Assembly: GCA_964540205.1 (NCBI GenBank)
Contig: CAZIMJ010000036.1
Coordinates: forward strand, 1-13,292
Length of the DNA: 13,292 nucleotides
Direction of reading: 5' to 3'
DNA from: WTAW01 sp964540205
GTDB lineage: Bacteria > Acidobacteriota > Aminicenantia > Aminicenantales > Aminicenantaceae
Both the position numbers and the translations under genes were made by a program. This document shows positions 7,356-13,292 of the stretch, one piece after another. The notes beneath the pieces were generated by a model, which made no database searches, was not told the origin of the DNA, and saw only the letters and a program-made list of their open reading frames with translations. The first letter of the stretch is position 1; every line of letters begins with the position of its first letter.

Positions 7356-7673
7356 ATGTTATTGAACAAGCTAGCAAGTGCAAAGCCTTTAGTACCAGGA
7401 ACACAGATGAGCGTTTATCCGCACTCTGGATCCAGTCACATAGGTCTGTATCCATGGATAGATGCTTACCGGTGTAATGGTTGTGGGGCATGTGCAAGGG
7501 CCTGTCCACCCGGTGTGATTGGTTTACACAAAGGGAAAGCGGTGATTATACTCGATATGTGCCAGCAGTGTGGTGAGTGTTTTGAAGCGTGTCCAGTGGA
7601 AGGGGCTGTTCTGTTTAAACTCCCTCCCGGAGCTCCGGAAACCGATAACACGCCGTATATTTCCAGGAAATAG
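7356..7673 (+). CDS. Small 2x[4Fe-4S] ferredoxin
   Basis: 105 residues; GGAG six bases upstream and 19 bases after the OYE-type gene, so co-transcribed with it. It has C40-x2-C43-x2-C46-x3-C50-P and C69-x2-C72-x2-C75-x3-C79-P. The N-terminal 35 residues contain no cysteine, and a proline-rich tail follows the second cluster. It probably carries electrons to or from the adjacent flavoenzyme, or serves as the acceptor of the upstream 2-oxoacid oxidoreductase. The layout (35-residue lead plus two clusters) resembles delta-subunit ferredoxins, so it could be a dedicated subunit of the flavoenzyme rather than a free carrier. Confidence 0.85.
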   Translation: MLLNKLASAKPLVPGTQMSVYPHSGSSHIGLYPWIDAYRCNGCGACARACPPGVIGLHKGKAVIILDMCQQCGECFEACPVEGAVLFKLPPGAPETDNTPYISRK

Positions 7674-7724
7674 CGGTTAAACGAAAAACTGCCTATAGAT
7701 AAAAACTAAAAAGGAGGAAATTTC

Positions 7725-8153
7725 ATGTCAGAGAAAATAAAAACCAACTATGTGGACCATATCTGTATTGCCGTGAATGATGTCAAGAAGGCGGAAAAAG
7801 ATTATATCGATGCCTTTGGTTGGGAAGTCTCATACCGGTATGTCGACGAGCCCGAAAAAATTAGGGTCACTGGTTTCATGGTAGGACCGACTGCCATAGA
7901 AGTTATGGAAGATACAGATGGTACGGGTGAAGTGGCAAAGTTCATCAAAAGGGCCGGAGAAGGCGTGATGTTGATAAGTTATAATGTGGACAACTGCGAA
8001 GAAGCACTGGATAAGCTGAAAAAGAACAAAGTGCGTCTGATTGACCAAAAGCCTCGATATTTTGCCGAGTACGACAGAAATTTTGCCTTTATCCATCCAG
8101 TTGCGACGCACGGCGTTCTCACTGAAGTCATCGACGGAAAATACGAGAAATAG
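7725..8153 (+). CDS. VOC superfamily protein, methylmalonyl-CoA epimerase-like
   Basis: 142 residues, with GGAGG seven bases upstream of the ATG. Two beta-alpha-beta-beta-beta modules are visible: DHICIAV at 11-17 starts the first and LISYNV at 83-88 the second. Overall length and the end motif FIHPVATHGVLTEVID resemble methylmalonyl-CoA epimerase. Three of four expected metal ligands can be placed: His12, Glu59 and Glu134. The fourth, the second His of the epimerase GxGxHHI segment, is replaced (GEGVMLI, Leu83). The protein may therefore bind metal differently, use a nearby residue such as His124 or His129, or have lost epimerase activity. It sits 51 bases after the ferredoxin gene and is last in the operon. 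A role on a CoA-linked or dicarbonyl intermediate is inference. Confidence 0.72.
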   Translation: MSEKIKTNYVDHICIAVNDVKKAEKDYIDAFGWEVSYRYVDEPEKIRVTGFMVGPTAIEVMEDTDGTGEVAKFIKRAGEGVMLISYNVDNCEEALDKLKKNKVRLIDQKPRYFAEYDRNFAFIHPVATHGVLTEVIDGKYEK

Positions 8154-8188
8154 CGACTTAATCCTTAATCGAATTATTTTTGTTTTAG

Positions 8189-8274
8189 GCTCACCGCAAT
8201 AATGAGAGTCTGGGGCTTCCAGAGGTCCTGGACAGAGTTCTCCAGGTATCCATTATTGCGCTGAGCTTTTTTTT
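8189..8274 (+). terminator. Three-way-junction terminator between convergent operons
   Basis: An outer 16-base stem, GCTCACCGCAATAATG (8189-8204) with CATTATTGCGCTGAGC (8251-8266), has one mismatch. It encloses two perfect hairpins: TCTGG/CCAGA (8209-8213 with 8219-8223, 5-base loop) and CCTGGA/TCCAGG (8227-8232 with 8241-8246, 8-base loop). Eight T follow at 8267-8274. As RNA this is a cloverleaf ending in a U-run, so it would stop plus-strand transcription after the VOC gene. The dctM stop codon on the other strand overlaps the T-run, and there is no matching U-run for minus-strand transcripts. The rest of 8154-8188 is AT-rich with nothing recognisable. Confidence 0.8.
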
Positions 8275-9586
8275 ATTTCATAAGGCTTGGAAGCAGGAGA
8301 GCAATGGCGGGAAAAGCCACAATGAGAGCGATAACGACCACATCACAAAAAATAAAAGGGAGGGCCGCCCGGTAGATATCCCCCATGCTTGTGCCTTCGG
8401 GCGCCACACCCTTCATGACAAAGAGAAGAAGACCGAAGGGCGGCGATGTGAAAGCAATCTCAAGATTGAGAAGCATGAGTATGCCAAACCAGATAGGATT
8501 GAAACCCAGAGCCTGAATGATCGGCATATAGATGGGGATGCAGATCATCATCATGGAGATTTGGTCCATGAATGCCCCAAGAATAAAAAGTAGCAACTGC
8601 ATGGCGATCAAGAGGAGAATAGGCGGGAGAGGAAGGGCGGCGACATACTCAACCAGGCCCTGGCTTGCTCCTGTAAACGCAAGAATCTGGCTGAAAGTTA
8701 TGGATCCTGCGATAATCATGAATGTCATCACTGTGACTTGGAGAGCTCCCTGAACGGACTTTTTTAATTTTTGTAAATTCACGCCTTTATAGAGAAGTGC
8801 CAAAAGCAAAGAACCCAGGCAGCCCATTGCTGCAGCTTCCGTTGGCGTGGCGATACCCAAAAATATAAAGCCCACAACAAGGAAAACAATAGATGTTAAG
8901 GGAAATACGTATTTCAGAAATCCGGAAATTTTTTCAGAGAACGACAAGGGGTATACCTGATAGGCAGGCGCCAACGAGGGATTCAATTTGCATCGCACAA
9001 CAATATATAAACTGTAGAGAGTGGCCATCAGCAAGCCTGGAATCACACCCGCCACAAGAAGATCTCCGATCGACATCCGGGCCAGTGTGCCGAGAATTAT
9101 GGCCAGAGCACTGGGGGGGATAATCATGGCAATTCCCCCTGTTCCTAAGATAGGACCGAGTGACATGGATTTGCTGTAGCCCCGTTTGGTCATTTCGGGA
9201 ACAAGGAGGGAGCCGAGCATGGCTGTGTTGGCCATGGTTGAGCCGCTCAGGCTCGAGAATATAGTGCCTCCGGCAACAGTCAAGAGGCTTAGCCTGCCGG
9301 GGATTTGTCCCATAGCTTTATCCAGGACGCCGATTGTTCTGATAGCCATGCCCGAATGGAAGAGAATCTCGCCCATGAATATAAAAAGAGGAACGGGTGC
9401 TAGCGTGAAACTTGTCAGGGCATTATAAATACTCAGAATAAGCTGGCGGAGTCCCACAAAGCCGTTCATAAATACAAAAGCACCCACGATATTGAGAAGC
9501 AAAAAAGCGAATGCTACGGGCATCCCCGTGCTTAAAAGAACAAGGAGTAATCCTACAAACAAGAGAAAAATTGCCCACCATTCCAT
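8273..9586 (-). CDS. dctM: TRAP transporter large permease (DctM family)
   Basis: 437 residues, almost entirely hydrophobic with about a dozen predicted membrane segments. Characteristic stretches include PVPLFIFMGEILFHSG (about 65-80), LFxSLSGSTMANTAMLGSLLVPEM (about 110-133), GGIAMIIPPSALAIILG (about 150-166) and ATPTEAAAMG (about 246-255). This is the ion-coupled translocation subunit (usually Na+) in the inner membrane. It starts 15 bases after the dctQ stop, with a modest AGGGA ribosome binding site, and its stop lies in the T-run of the shared terminator. Length is normal for the family. Substrate specificity cannot be read from this subunit. Confidence 0.93.
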   Translation of the reverse strand: MEWWAIFLLFVGLLLVLLSTGMPVAFAFLLLNIVGAFVFMNGFVGLRQLILSIYNALTSFTLAPVPLFIFMGEILFHSGMAIRTIGVLDKAMGQIPGRLSLLTVAGGTIFSSLSGSTMANTAMLGSLLVPEMTKRGYSKSMSLGPILGTGGIAMIIPPSALAIILGTLARMSIGDLLVAGVIPGLLMATLYSLYIVVRCKLNPSLAPAYQVYPLSFSEKISGFLKYVFPLTSIVFLVVGFIFLGIATPTEAAAMGCLGSLLLALLYKGVNLQKLKKSVQGALQVTVMTFMIIAGSITFSQILAFTGASQGLVEYVAALPLPPILLLIAMQLLLFILGAFMDQISMMMICIPIYMPIIQALGFNPIWFGILMLLNLEIAFTSPPFGLLLFVMKGVAPEGTSMGDIYRAALPFIFCDVVVIALIVAFPAIALLLPSLMK

Positions 9587-9601
9587 ATGAAGATGTCCCT
9601 A

Positions 9602-10141
9602 TTATAAACCTGTTTCGAACACCTTTTTTTCCTCGGTTAGATGTTCTTCTTTGAGATTTTTCGCAATAGTAACAGTCTGTCTGATGAATTGAATACAAAG
9701 GAGCAGGCTCCCGAAAGGAATGACAGCAAGCAGGATAAATTTGGGCACTTCCAAGGATTTGATAACGGGAATTTTTCGCATAAAGTGATTGGCTGTGGTT
9801 AAAACACCAAACCAGAAAAGAACAAGACAAATTATAGCCCCTAATAACGAAGTGATAAGGTTGAGAATTCTTTGAGTCCTGATATTGAGCATATTCAAAA
9901 CCACATCGACTTTAACATGACCTTTTTGTTTCAGTAACCATGGAGCTCCAAGAAATGTGATGTAAAGGAGAATATATTCTGTTATCTCAACAGACCATGT
10001 GGAAGGCCGCATGAGGAAGTATCTTATCAGGACTTCATAACAGATGGAAAAAATTATAAAAAGAAGAAGGAGCCCTGCCAGGAAGGCCATCCCATCAATT
10101 ATCCCGTCAAAAAATGGGTTCAGTTTTTTGAGGAAACGCAT
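9602..10141 (-). CDS. dctQ: TRAP transporter small permease (DctQ family)
   Basis: 179 residues with four hydrophobic segments (roughly 18-38, 52-70, 93-115 and 132-152). RPSTWSVEITEYILLYITFLGAPWLLKQKGHVKVD between the second and third segments is the classic DctQ signature. It forms the membrane complex with DctM and docks the loaded binding protein. It lies between dctP and dctM with 15-base gaps on both sides. The ribosome binding site before its ATG is weak, so its translation may depend on coupling to dctP. Confidence 0.92.
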   Translation of the reverse strand: MRFLKKLNPFFDGIIDGMAFLAGLLLLFIIFSICYEVLIRYFLMRPSTWSVEITEYILLYITFLGAPWLLKQKGHVKVDVVLNMLNIRTQRILNLITSLLGAIICLVLFWFGVLTTANHFMRKIPVIKSLEVPKFILLAVIPFGSLLLCIQFIRQTVTIAKNLKEEHLTEEKKVFETGL

Positions 10142-10156
10142 CGAATTATAACTGTA

Positions 10157-11164
10157 CTAATTGAGTGAAGCCGACTTTTTCAACAACTCTTTGTATCGGG
10201 CTCCCGTTTCAGGACACTTGTCGATGACATGGGACCAGCCTACTCTGTAAGCCTCGGCCAGATACTTTTTCTCATCCTCGGGCTCGAATCGAATAACCTG
10301 AATTCCCCTGGACAGGATAAAATCCCGTTCCTCCCGGGTGACTTTGGCATAGTAATCTGAAGCATCTCTTTCAAGCTCTTCGGTTATGGCAACAAGCATA
10401 TCTTGCATTTCTTTAGGAAGTTTTTTCCATGTCTGAAGATTCACGACCATTCCCACTTCAGCCTGATAAAAGCCAGGGTCTACAACATATTTTGTAACTT
10501 CGTGCCAACCAAAGTCTGAAATTTTTATGGAAGCCCAACCATACCCATCTACCACCCCTCTTTCTAAGGCCGTGTAAACTTCACCCGGAGCTATCGTTAA
10601 CGGAGCTCCACCTAATGCTTTAACAAATGGCTCATAGATGGGCGTGACTCTAATTTTCATTCCTTTGAGATCGGGTTTTTCAATTTTTTTGGTCAAGTAG
10701 AGATGAAACTTGACACCGTTTGTAAATCTTCCCAGATAATAAACATTCAGATTTTTTTGATGAAGATTGTTAAGATAGTCATATGCTCCACTTTCTCTTT
10801 CCTCCCATGGTGTGCAATCGGAAAGTTTGATTGCGTCCGCCTCTGGCATTTGTGGCACATAATAGGCAGCTGGAAGATACGCGATATCGACAAGCCCGGC
10901 TTTGACTGCCTCGATTTGTTCGAATGTGGGGATTGCTTCCGGGCCTCCGATGTACCGGATTTGTAACCTGCCCTGGGCTCGGCTGTTTACTTGCTCTTGG
11001 AACATGAAGAAAGCATCCGTAAAAGTGACATTTTTTCCCTCAAAGGTAACTGCTTTGAGCTTGATGGGGCTTTTGCTTCCGGACTCCAACAATGATGAGG
11101 CGGTAACGAGATGGATGGCCGATAAAAATAACCAAAGGATGAAGAGTTTCTTACAATGATTCAA
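10157..11164 (-). CDS. dctP: TRAP transporter periplasmic substrate-binding protein (DctP family)
   Basis: 335 residues from a TTG start with AAGGAG six bases upstream; no in-frame ATG lies nearby. A basic N-terminus and hydrophobic core (residues 1-23) form a signal peptide with likely cleavage after TAS. There is no lipobox Cys, so the product should be free in a periplasm. The DctP fold is shown by KPDLKGMKIRVTP (about 163-175), whose Arg172 matches the conserved Arg that binds the ligand carboxylate, and by GGAPLTIAPGEVYTALERGVVDGYG (about 185-209). Ligand is therefore probably an organic acid. First gene of the minus-strand TRAP operon, 60 bases downstream of a good promoter. Proximity to 2-oxoacid catabolism suggests a 2-oxoacid or aromatic acid ligand, but this is inference. 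Confidence 0.9.
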   Translation of the reverse strand: MNHCKKLFILWLFLSAIHLVTASSLLESGSKSPIKLKAVTFEGKNVTFTDAFFMFQEQVNSRAQGRLQIRYIGGPEAIPTFEQIEAVKAGLVDIAYLPAAYYVPQMPEADAIKLSDCTPWEERESGAYDYLNNLHQKNLNVYYLGRFTNGVKFHLYLTKKIEKPDLKGMKIRVTPIYEPFVKALGGAPLTIAPGEVYTALERGVVDGYGWASIKISDFGWHEVTKYVVDPGFYQAEVGMVVNLQTWKKLPKEMQDMLVAITEELERDASDYYAKVTREERDFILSRGIQVIRFEPEDEKKYLAEAYRVGWSHVIDKCPETGARYKELLKKSASLN

Positions 11165-11230
11165 ATATTTCTCCTTTCTGTTCTGCTTTAATCATGTCCT
11201 GAAGTGTTTTTGATGCTTCATTCTCCCTGA

Positions 11231-11259
11231 CTTATAGCACAAGGAAAATGACAAGTCAA
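11231..11259 (-). promoter_or_regulatory. Sigma-70 promoter of the dctPQM operon
   Basis: On the minus strand TTGACT (11254-11259) and TATAAG (11231-11236) are separated by exactly 17 bases. Each differs from consensus at one position. A start near 11224 gives a leader of about 60 bases to the TTG start. A small dyad TGAC-AA-GTCA (11249-11258) overlaps the -35 box and might be an operator. The promoter lies about 60 bases from the group II intron boundary and is intact. Confidence 0.65.
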
Positions 11260-11314
11260 AGAACGTACAGGGGGAATTCTCATTCTGTTAACCAGCTTCC
11301 AAACGGGCGTTTTT

Positions 11315-11321
11315 TTACGTT
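11315..11321 (+). other. IBS1: 5' exon target sequence of the group II intron
   Basis: The seven bases before the proposed intron start read TTACGTT. They pair with the AACGTAG loop at 11516-11522: six Watson-Crick pairs plus one U-G pair. The match fixes the 5' splice junction between 11321 and 11322. A T-run (11310-11316) lies just upstream, but I find no matching stem for a terminator there. Confidence 0.6.
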
Positions 11322-11506
11322 GTGCCAGGCAAAGCCTGGGGGAGGAGGAATGGGAAACGAACCATGAAACCTTTCACTGAAACCCAGCAGGTAACCAAAC
11401 CTGCCCGGCAGAGACTGGCCATCAGCCGGAACCGAGTGTTGCGTGGTAAGCAGAGTGATCCTTACTGCGAAGCGTACACAGGGAGCATGCAGGCCGTGTG
11501 ATGGAG

Positions 11507-11531
11507 CCTCGAAAGAACGTAGCTTTTGAGG
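11507..11531 (+). ncRNA. EBS1 stem-loop of intron domain I
   Basis: CCTCGAAAG (11507-11515) pairs with CTTTTGAGG (11523-11531) in nine consecutive pairs, one of them G-U. The seven-base loop AACGTAG is complementary to the exon bases just before the intron. This is the expected form of the exon-binding site 1 loop, which selects the insertion target. Confidence 0.65.
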
Positions 11532-11889
11532 GAGCCGACGCTGTCGTATTAGCGGAAGGCTGCACCGAAGCGTCCAATGGCCTGGCGCAGAGGTCCCTCC
11601 GGGGTCTGAGAGCAGGGCATGCAGGCATTGGGGTTTCCCAGGAACCTGGGAGGTCCTGCCGTCTCCACCAGAAAACAGGGGCTGGGGAGCCCGGAGAAAT
11701 AAACCCAGGCCCACACCTGGACCGTCAGCCCGGGTGTGTGGAGCGAACAAGACTGACGGGCGGTGGTATCCGATCGTGAAGGAAACGAAACGTGAGGAGA
11801 AGGGCGACAGGAAGTCGGAGCGTCCCATAATACCGGAGAAGCGGGGGAACCGAACCCATCGGGACCCCGTGGAGGGAAGGGGATGCCGC

Positions 11890-13263
11890 ATGACGGAACC
11901 TTTGGAGGGAAAGATGACTGAAACATTGGGTTCAGACTCCATCTCAACGAGACTCCAGAGGATAGCGGAATTGGCGAGGAGATCGTCGGGGATGGTGATC
12001 ACAACCTTAGCACACCATATCGACATGGCGTTTCTGAAAGAAGCCTACTGCCGGACTCGGAAAGACGGAGCTGCAGGGATTGACGGTCAAACAGCAGAGG
12101 AGTACGCGGAGAATCTTGAAGAGAACCTAAAGTCCTTGTTGGAGCGGTTCAAATCGGGTTGCTACAAGGCGCCAGCGGTCAGGCGAGTCTACATTCCAAA
12201 AGTGGATGGGAGACGGAAGCGGGCCATAGGAATCCCGACCTTTGAAGACAAGATGTTGCAGAGAGCCGTGGCCATGGTGCTGGAAGCGGTCTACGAGCAG
12301 GATTTTTACGAATGTTCCTACGGCTTTCGGCCGAGACGGTCGGCTCATGAAGCCCTGGAAGCGCTGTGGCAGGCATTGATGAACATCAACGGAGGATGGG
12401 TTCTTGAAGTGGATATTCAGGATTTTTTTGACACCTTGGATCACCACCAACTCCATGCGATCCTCGACCAAAGGGTGCGCGACGGCGTTATACGCCGGGC
12501 AATCGGGAAATGGCTGAAGGCCGGGGTTCTCGAAGGCGGACAGTATCATCGATCCAAACAGGGTACACCGCAAGGCGGGGTAGTTTCGCCGCTTTTGGCG
12601 AACATCTTCCTGAATGAAGTCATGGACCGATGGTTTGAGGAGACGGTCAGGCCAAGACTCAGAGGCAGAAGCCGCCTGTTTCGCTTTGCTGATGATATGG
12701 TCATCGTCTTCACCTGTGAAGCGGATGCTCAAAGGGTCATGGAGGTACTTCCTAAGCGGTTTGAAAAGTATGGACTCAAACTTCATCCGGAAAAGACACG
12801 TCTGTTCCAGTTTCAGAAACCCGGAAGAGACGGAAATACCTCTCCGCCTTACGGCGGGAGGCGACCGGAAACATTTGATTTTCTTGGATTCAGGCACTAT
12901 TGGGGACTGTCGAAACGGAGGCTGTGGGTTGTCAAGAGAAAAACAGCGACAGATCGATTCAGCAAGGCTGTTAAAGCTGTCTCTCTCTGGTGCAAGCGGA
13001 ACCGCGATCTGAAGATCTCTGTCCAACACAAAATGCTCTGCAGGAAGATTCAGGGGCACTATCAGTACTATGGGATCACCTTCAACGCAGATGCGCTGAA
13101 TCGATTTTGGTTTGTAGTCCGTAGAGTCTGGTTCAAGTGGCTGAGTCGGCGCTCGCATAGATCCAGTCTGACATGGGAAACCTTCAACCACCTGCTTCAA
13201 GTTTATCCGCTCCCTAGCCCGAGAGTGGTTCATTCGGCCATCTCGCGTGTAGCGAAACCGTGA
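11890..13263 (+). CDS. ltrA: Group II intron reverse transcriptase/maturase without endonuclease domain
   Basis: 457 residues from the ATG at 11890, preceded by a purine-rich GGAGGGAAGGGG. A second ATG at 11914, with GGAGGG just ahead, is possible. The open frame extends back to 11734 but that part lies in intron RNA structure. Reverse transcriptase blocks: YIPKVDGR...RAIGIPTFEDK (about 101-121), YGFRP (144-148), VDIQDFFD with Asp175, QGTPQGG (224-230) and the catalytic FADD (266-269). The thumb/maturase region (about 360-445) has KIQGHYQYYGI. The protein ends soon after YPLPSPRVVHS, with no HNH endonuclease, so mobility would depend on target-primed routes that do not need second-strand cleavage, such as use of replication forks. 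It promotes splicing of its host intron and reverse-splices it into DNA. It appears intact. Confidence 0.92.
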   Translation: MTEPLEGKMTETLGSDSISTRLQRIAELARRSSGMVITTLAHHIDMAFLKEAYCRTRKDGAAGIDGQTAEEYAENLEENLKSLLERFKSGCYKAPAVRRVYIPKVDGRRKRAIGIPTFEDKMLQRAVAMVLEAVYEQDFYECSYGFRPRRSAHEALEALWQALMNINGGWVLEVDIQDFFDTLDHHQLHAILDQRVRDGVIRRAIGKWLKAGVLEGGQYHRSKQGTPQGGVVSPLLANIFLNEVMDRWFEETVRPRLRGRSRLFRFADDMVIVFTCEADAQRVMEVLPKRFEKYGLKLHPEKTRLFQFQKPGRDGNTSPPYGGRRPETFDFLGFRHYWGLSKRRLWVVKRKTATDRFSKAVKAVSLWCKRNRDLKISVQHKMLCRKIQGHYQYYGITFNADALNRFWFVVRRVWFKWLSRRSHRSSLTWETFNHLLQVYPLPSPRVVHSAISRVAKP

Positions 13264-13269
13264 TGTGAC

Positions 13270-13292
13270 GAGCCGGATGCGGTAGTCCCGCA
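13270..13292 (+). ncRNA. Group II intron domain V, 5' part only
   Basis: GAGCCGGATGCGG starts domain V, with the catalytic AGC triad at 13271-13273. TGCGG and CCGCA then close the upper helix around a TAGTC loop rather than the common GNRA tetraloop. The expected complementary 3' strand falls beyond the window. Domain V begins six bases after the maturase stop codon, as usual for these elements. Confidence 0.8.

Larger units (their letters stand above)
11322..13292 (+). mobile_element. Group II intron, truncated by the window end inside domain V
   Basis: The proposed 5' end is GTGCC, agreeing with the GUGYG consensus at four of five positions. It is followed by about 570 bases of highly structured sequence without a plausible gene. 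Clear hairpins include CCAGGC/GCCTGG (11325-11339), GCAGGT/ACCTGC (11387-11404), the EBS1 hairpin (11507-11531) and CCGTCAG/CTGACGG in the 11720-11760 region. A maturase gene occupies domain IV, and domain V begins at 13270. Domain VI and the 3' splice site are beyond the window. The intron is oriented away from the TRAP operon and looks richer in G+C than the flanking genes, consistent with a mobile origin. It occupies the intergenic region and interrupts no gene visible on the left. The long minus-strand reading frame across 11280-12026 is a by-product of this RNA. Confidence 0.85.

Noticed and set aside
9423..9830. 135-residue minus-strand frame overlapping the dctQ and dctM genes
   Set aside because: Alternative frame of two well-supported TRAP permease genes with continuous membrane segments; no family resemblance.
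11734..11889. Extended N-terminus of the maturase
   Set aside because: These codons overlap a structured intron region and give a Lys/Arg/Glu-rich tract unlike maturase N-termini; the ATG at 11890 has a good purine-rich site.
11280..12026. 248-residue minus-strand reading frame
   Set aside because: It spans the structured RNA of the group II intron and its junction with the exon; low-complexity, Pro/Ser/Arg-rich translation typical of GC-rich RNA read backwards.
12127..13233. 368-residue minus-strand reading frame
   Set aside because: It is fully antisense to the intact reverse transcriptase with FADD and other family motifs, and its translation shows no recognisable domain.
1..13292. CRISPR arrays, tRNA or rRNA genes, insertion sequences
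   Set aside because: I saw no regularly spaced direct repeats, cloverleaf tRNAs with CCA-type ends, rRNA segments or transposase genes. The only mobile element seen is the group II intron.

Overview
The window comes from a strictly anaerobic, probably Gram-negative bacterium. It is rich in [4Fe-4S] ferredoxin-type proteins and includes a 2-oxoacid:ferredoxin oxidoreductase, a reductive-dehalogenase-like protein and a TRAP transporter. The TRAP binding protein has an ordinary signal peptide without a lipobox cysteine, which suits a periplasm. Strong AGGAGG-type ribosome binding sites and occasional TTG starts are used. A sulfate-reducing or syntrophic member of Desulfobacterota is my best guess, but the sequence alone does not settle the phylum.

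Layout, left to right. (1) 1-274: AT-rich leader with an 18-base palindrome and a candidate promoter. (2) 275-1435: a short, cytosolic corrinoid/FeS protein of the reductive dehalogenase (RdhA) family without Tat signal or membrane-anchor partner. (3) 1560-5016: four genes for a 2-oxoacid:acceptor oxidoreductase in the order gamma, delta, alpha, beta, with its own likely promoter at 1489-1519. The beta subunit carries an N-terminal four-cluster polyferredoxin. Order and architecture resemble phenylglyoxylate dehydrogenase (PadE, F, G, I) without the NADH subunit PadH. A terminator follows at 5121-5155. (4) 5309-8153: a 675-residue old-yellow-enzyme/FAD oxidoreductase of the dienoyl-CoA reductase type, a small two-cluster ferredoxin and a methylmalonyl-CoA-epimerase-like VOC protein. 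They end at an elaborate three-way-junction terminator (8189-8274) shared with the convergent TRAP operon. (5) 8273-11164, minus strand: dctP-dctQ-dctM, with a very good sigma-70 promoter at 11231-11259. (6) 11322 to the window end: a group II intron cut off inside domain V, with its endonuclease-less reverse transcriptase/maturase. Its 5' boundary is supported by a 7-base EBS1-IBS1 match with EBS1 in the loop of a 9-bp hairpin.

How the parts may work together (inference): the TRAP system imports a carboxylate or 2-oxoacid. The Pad-like complex oxidatively decarboxylates a 2-oxoacid to an acyl- or aroyl-CoA and delivers low-potential electrons to ferredoxin. The OYE-type flavoenzyme and VOC protein act on an unsaturated or CoA-linked intermediate. 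The RdhA-like protein uses low-potential electrons for a reductive elimination. The combination looks like one catabolic island for a (possibly halogenated) aromatic or unsaturated acid. Two of its enzymes lack a residue expected in their best-known relatives, which suggests altered chemistry.
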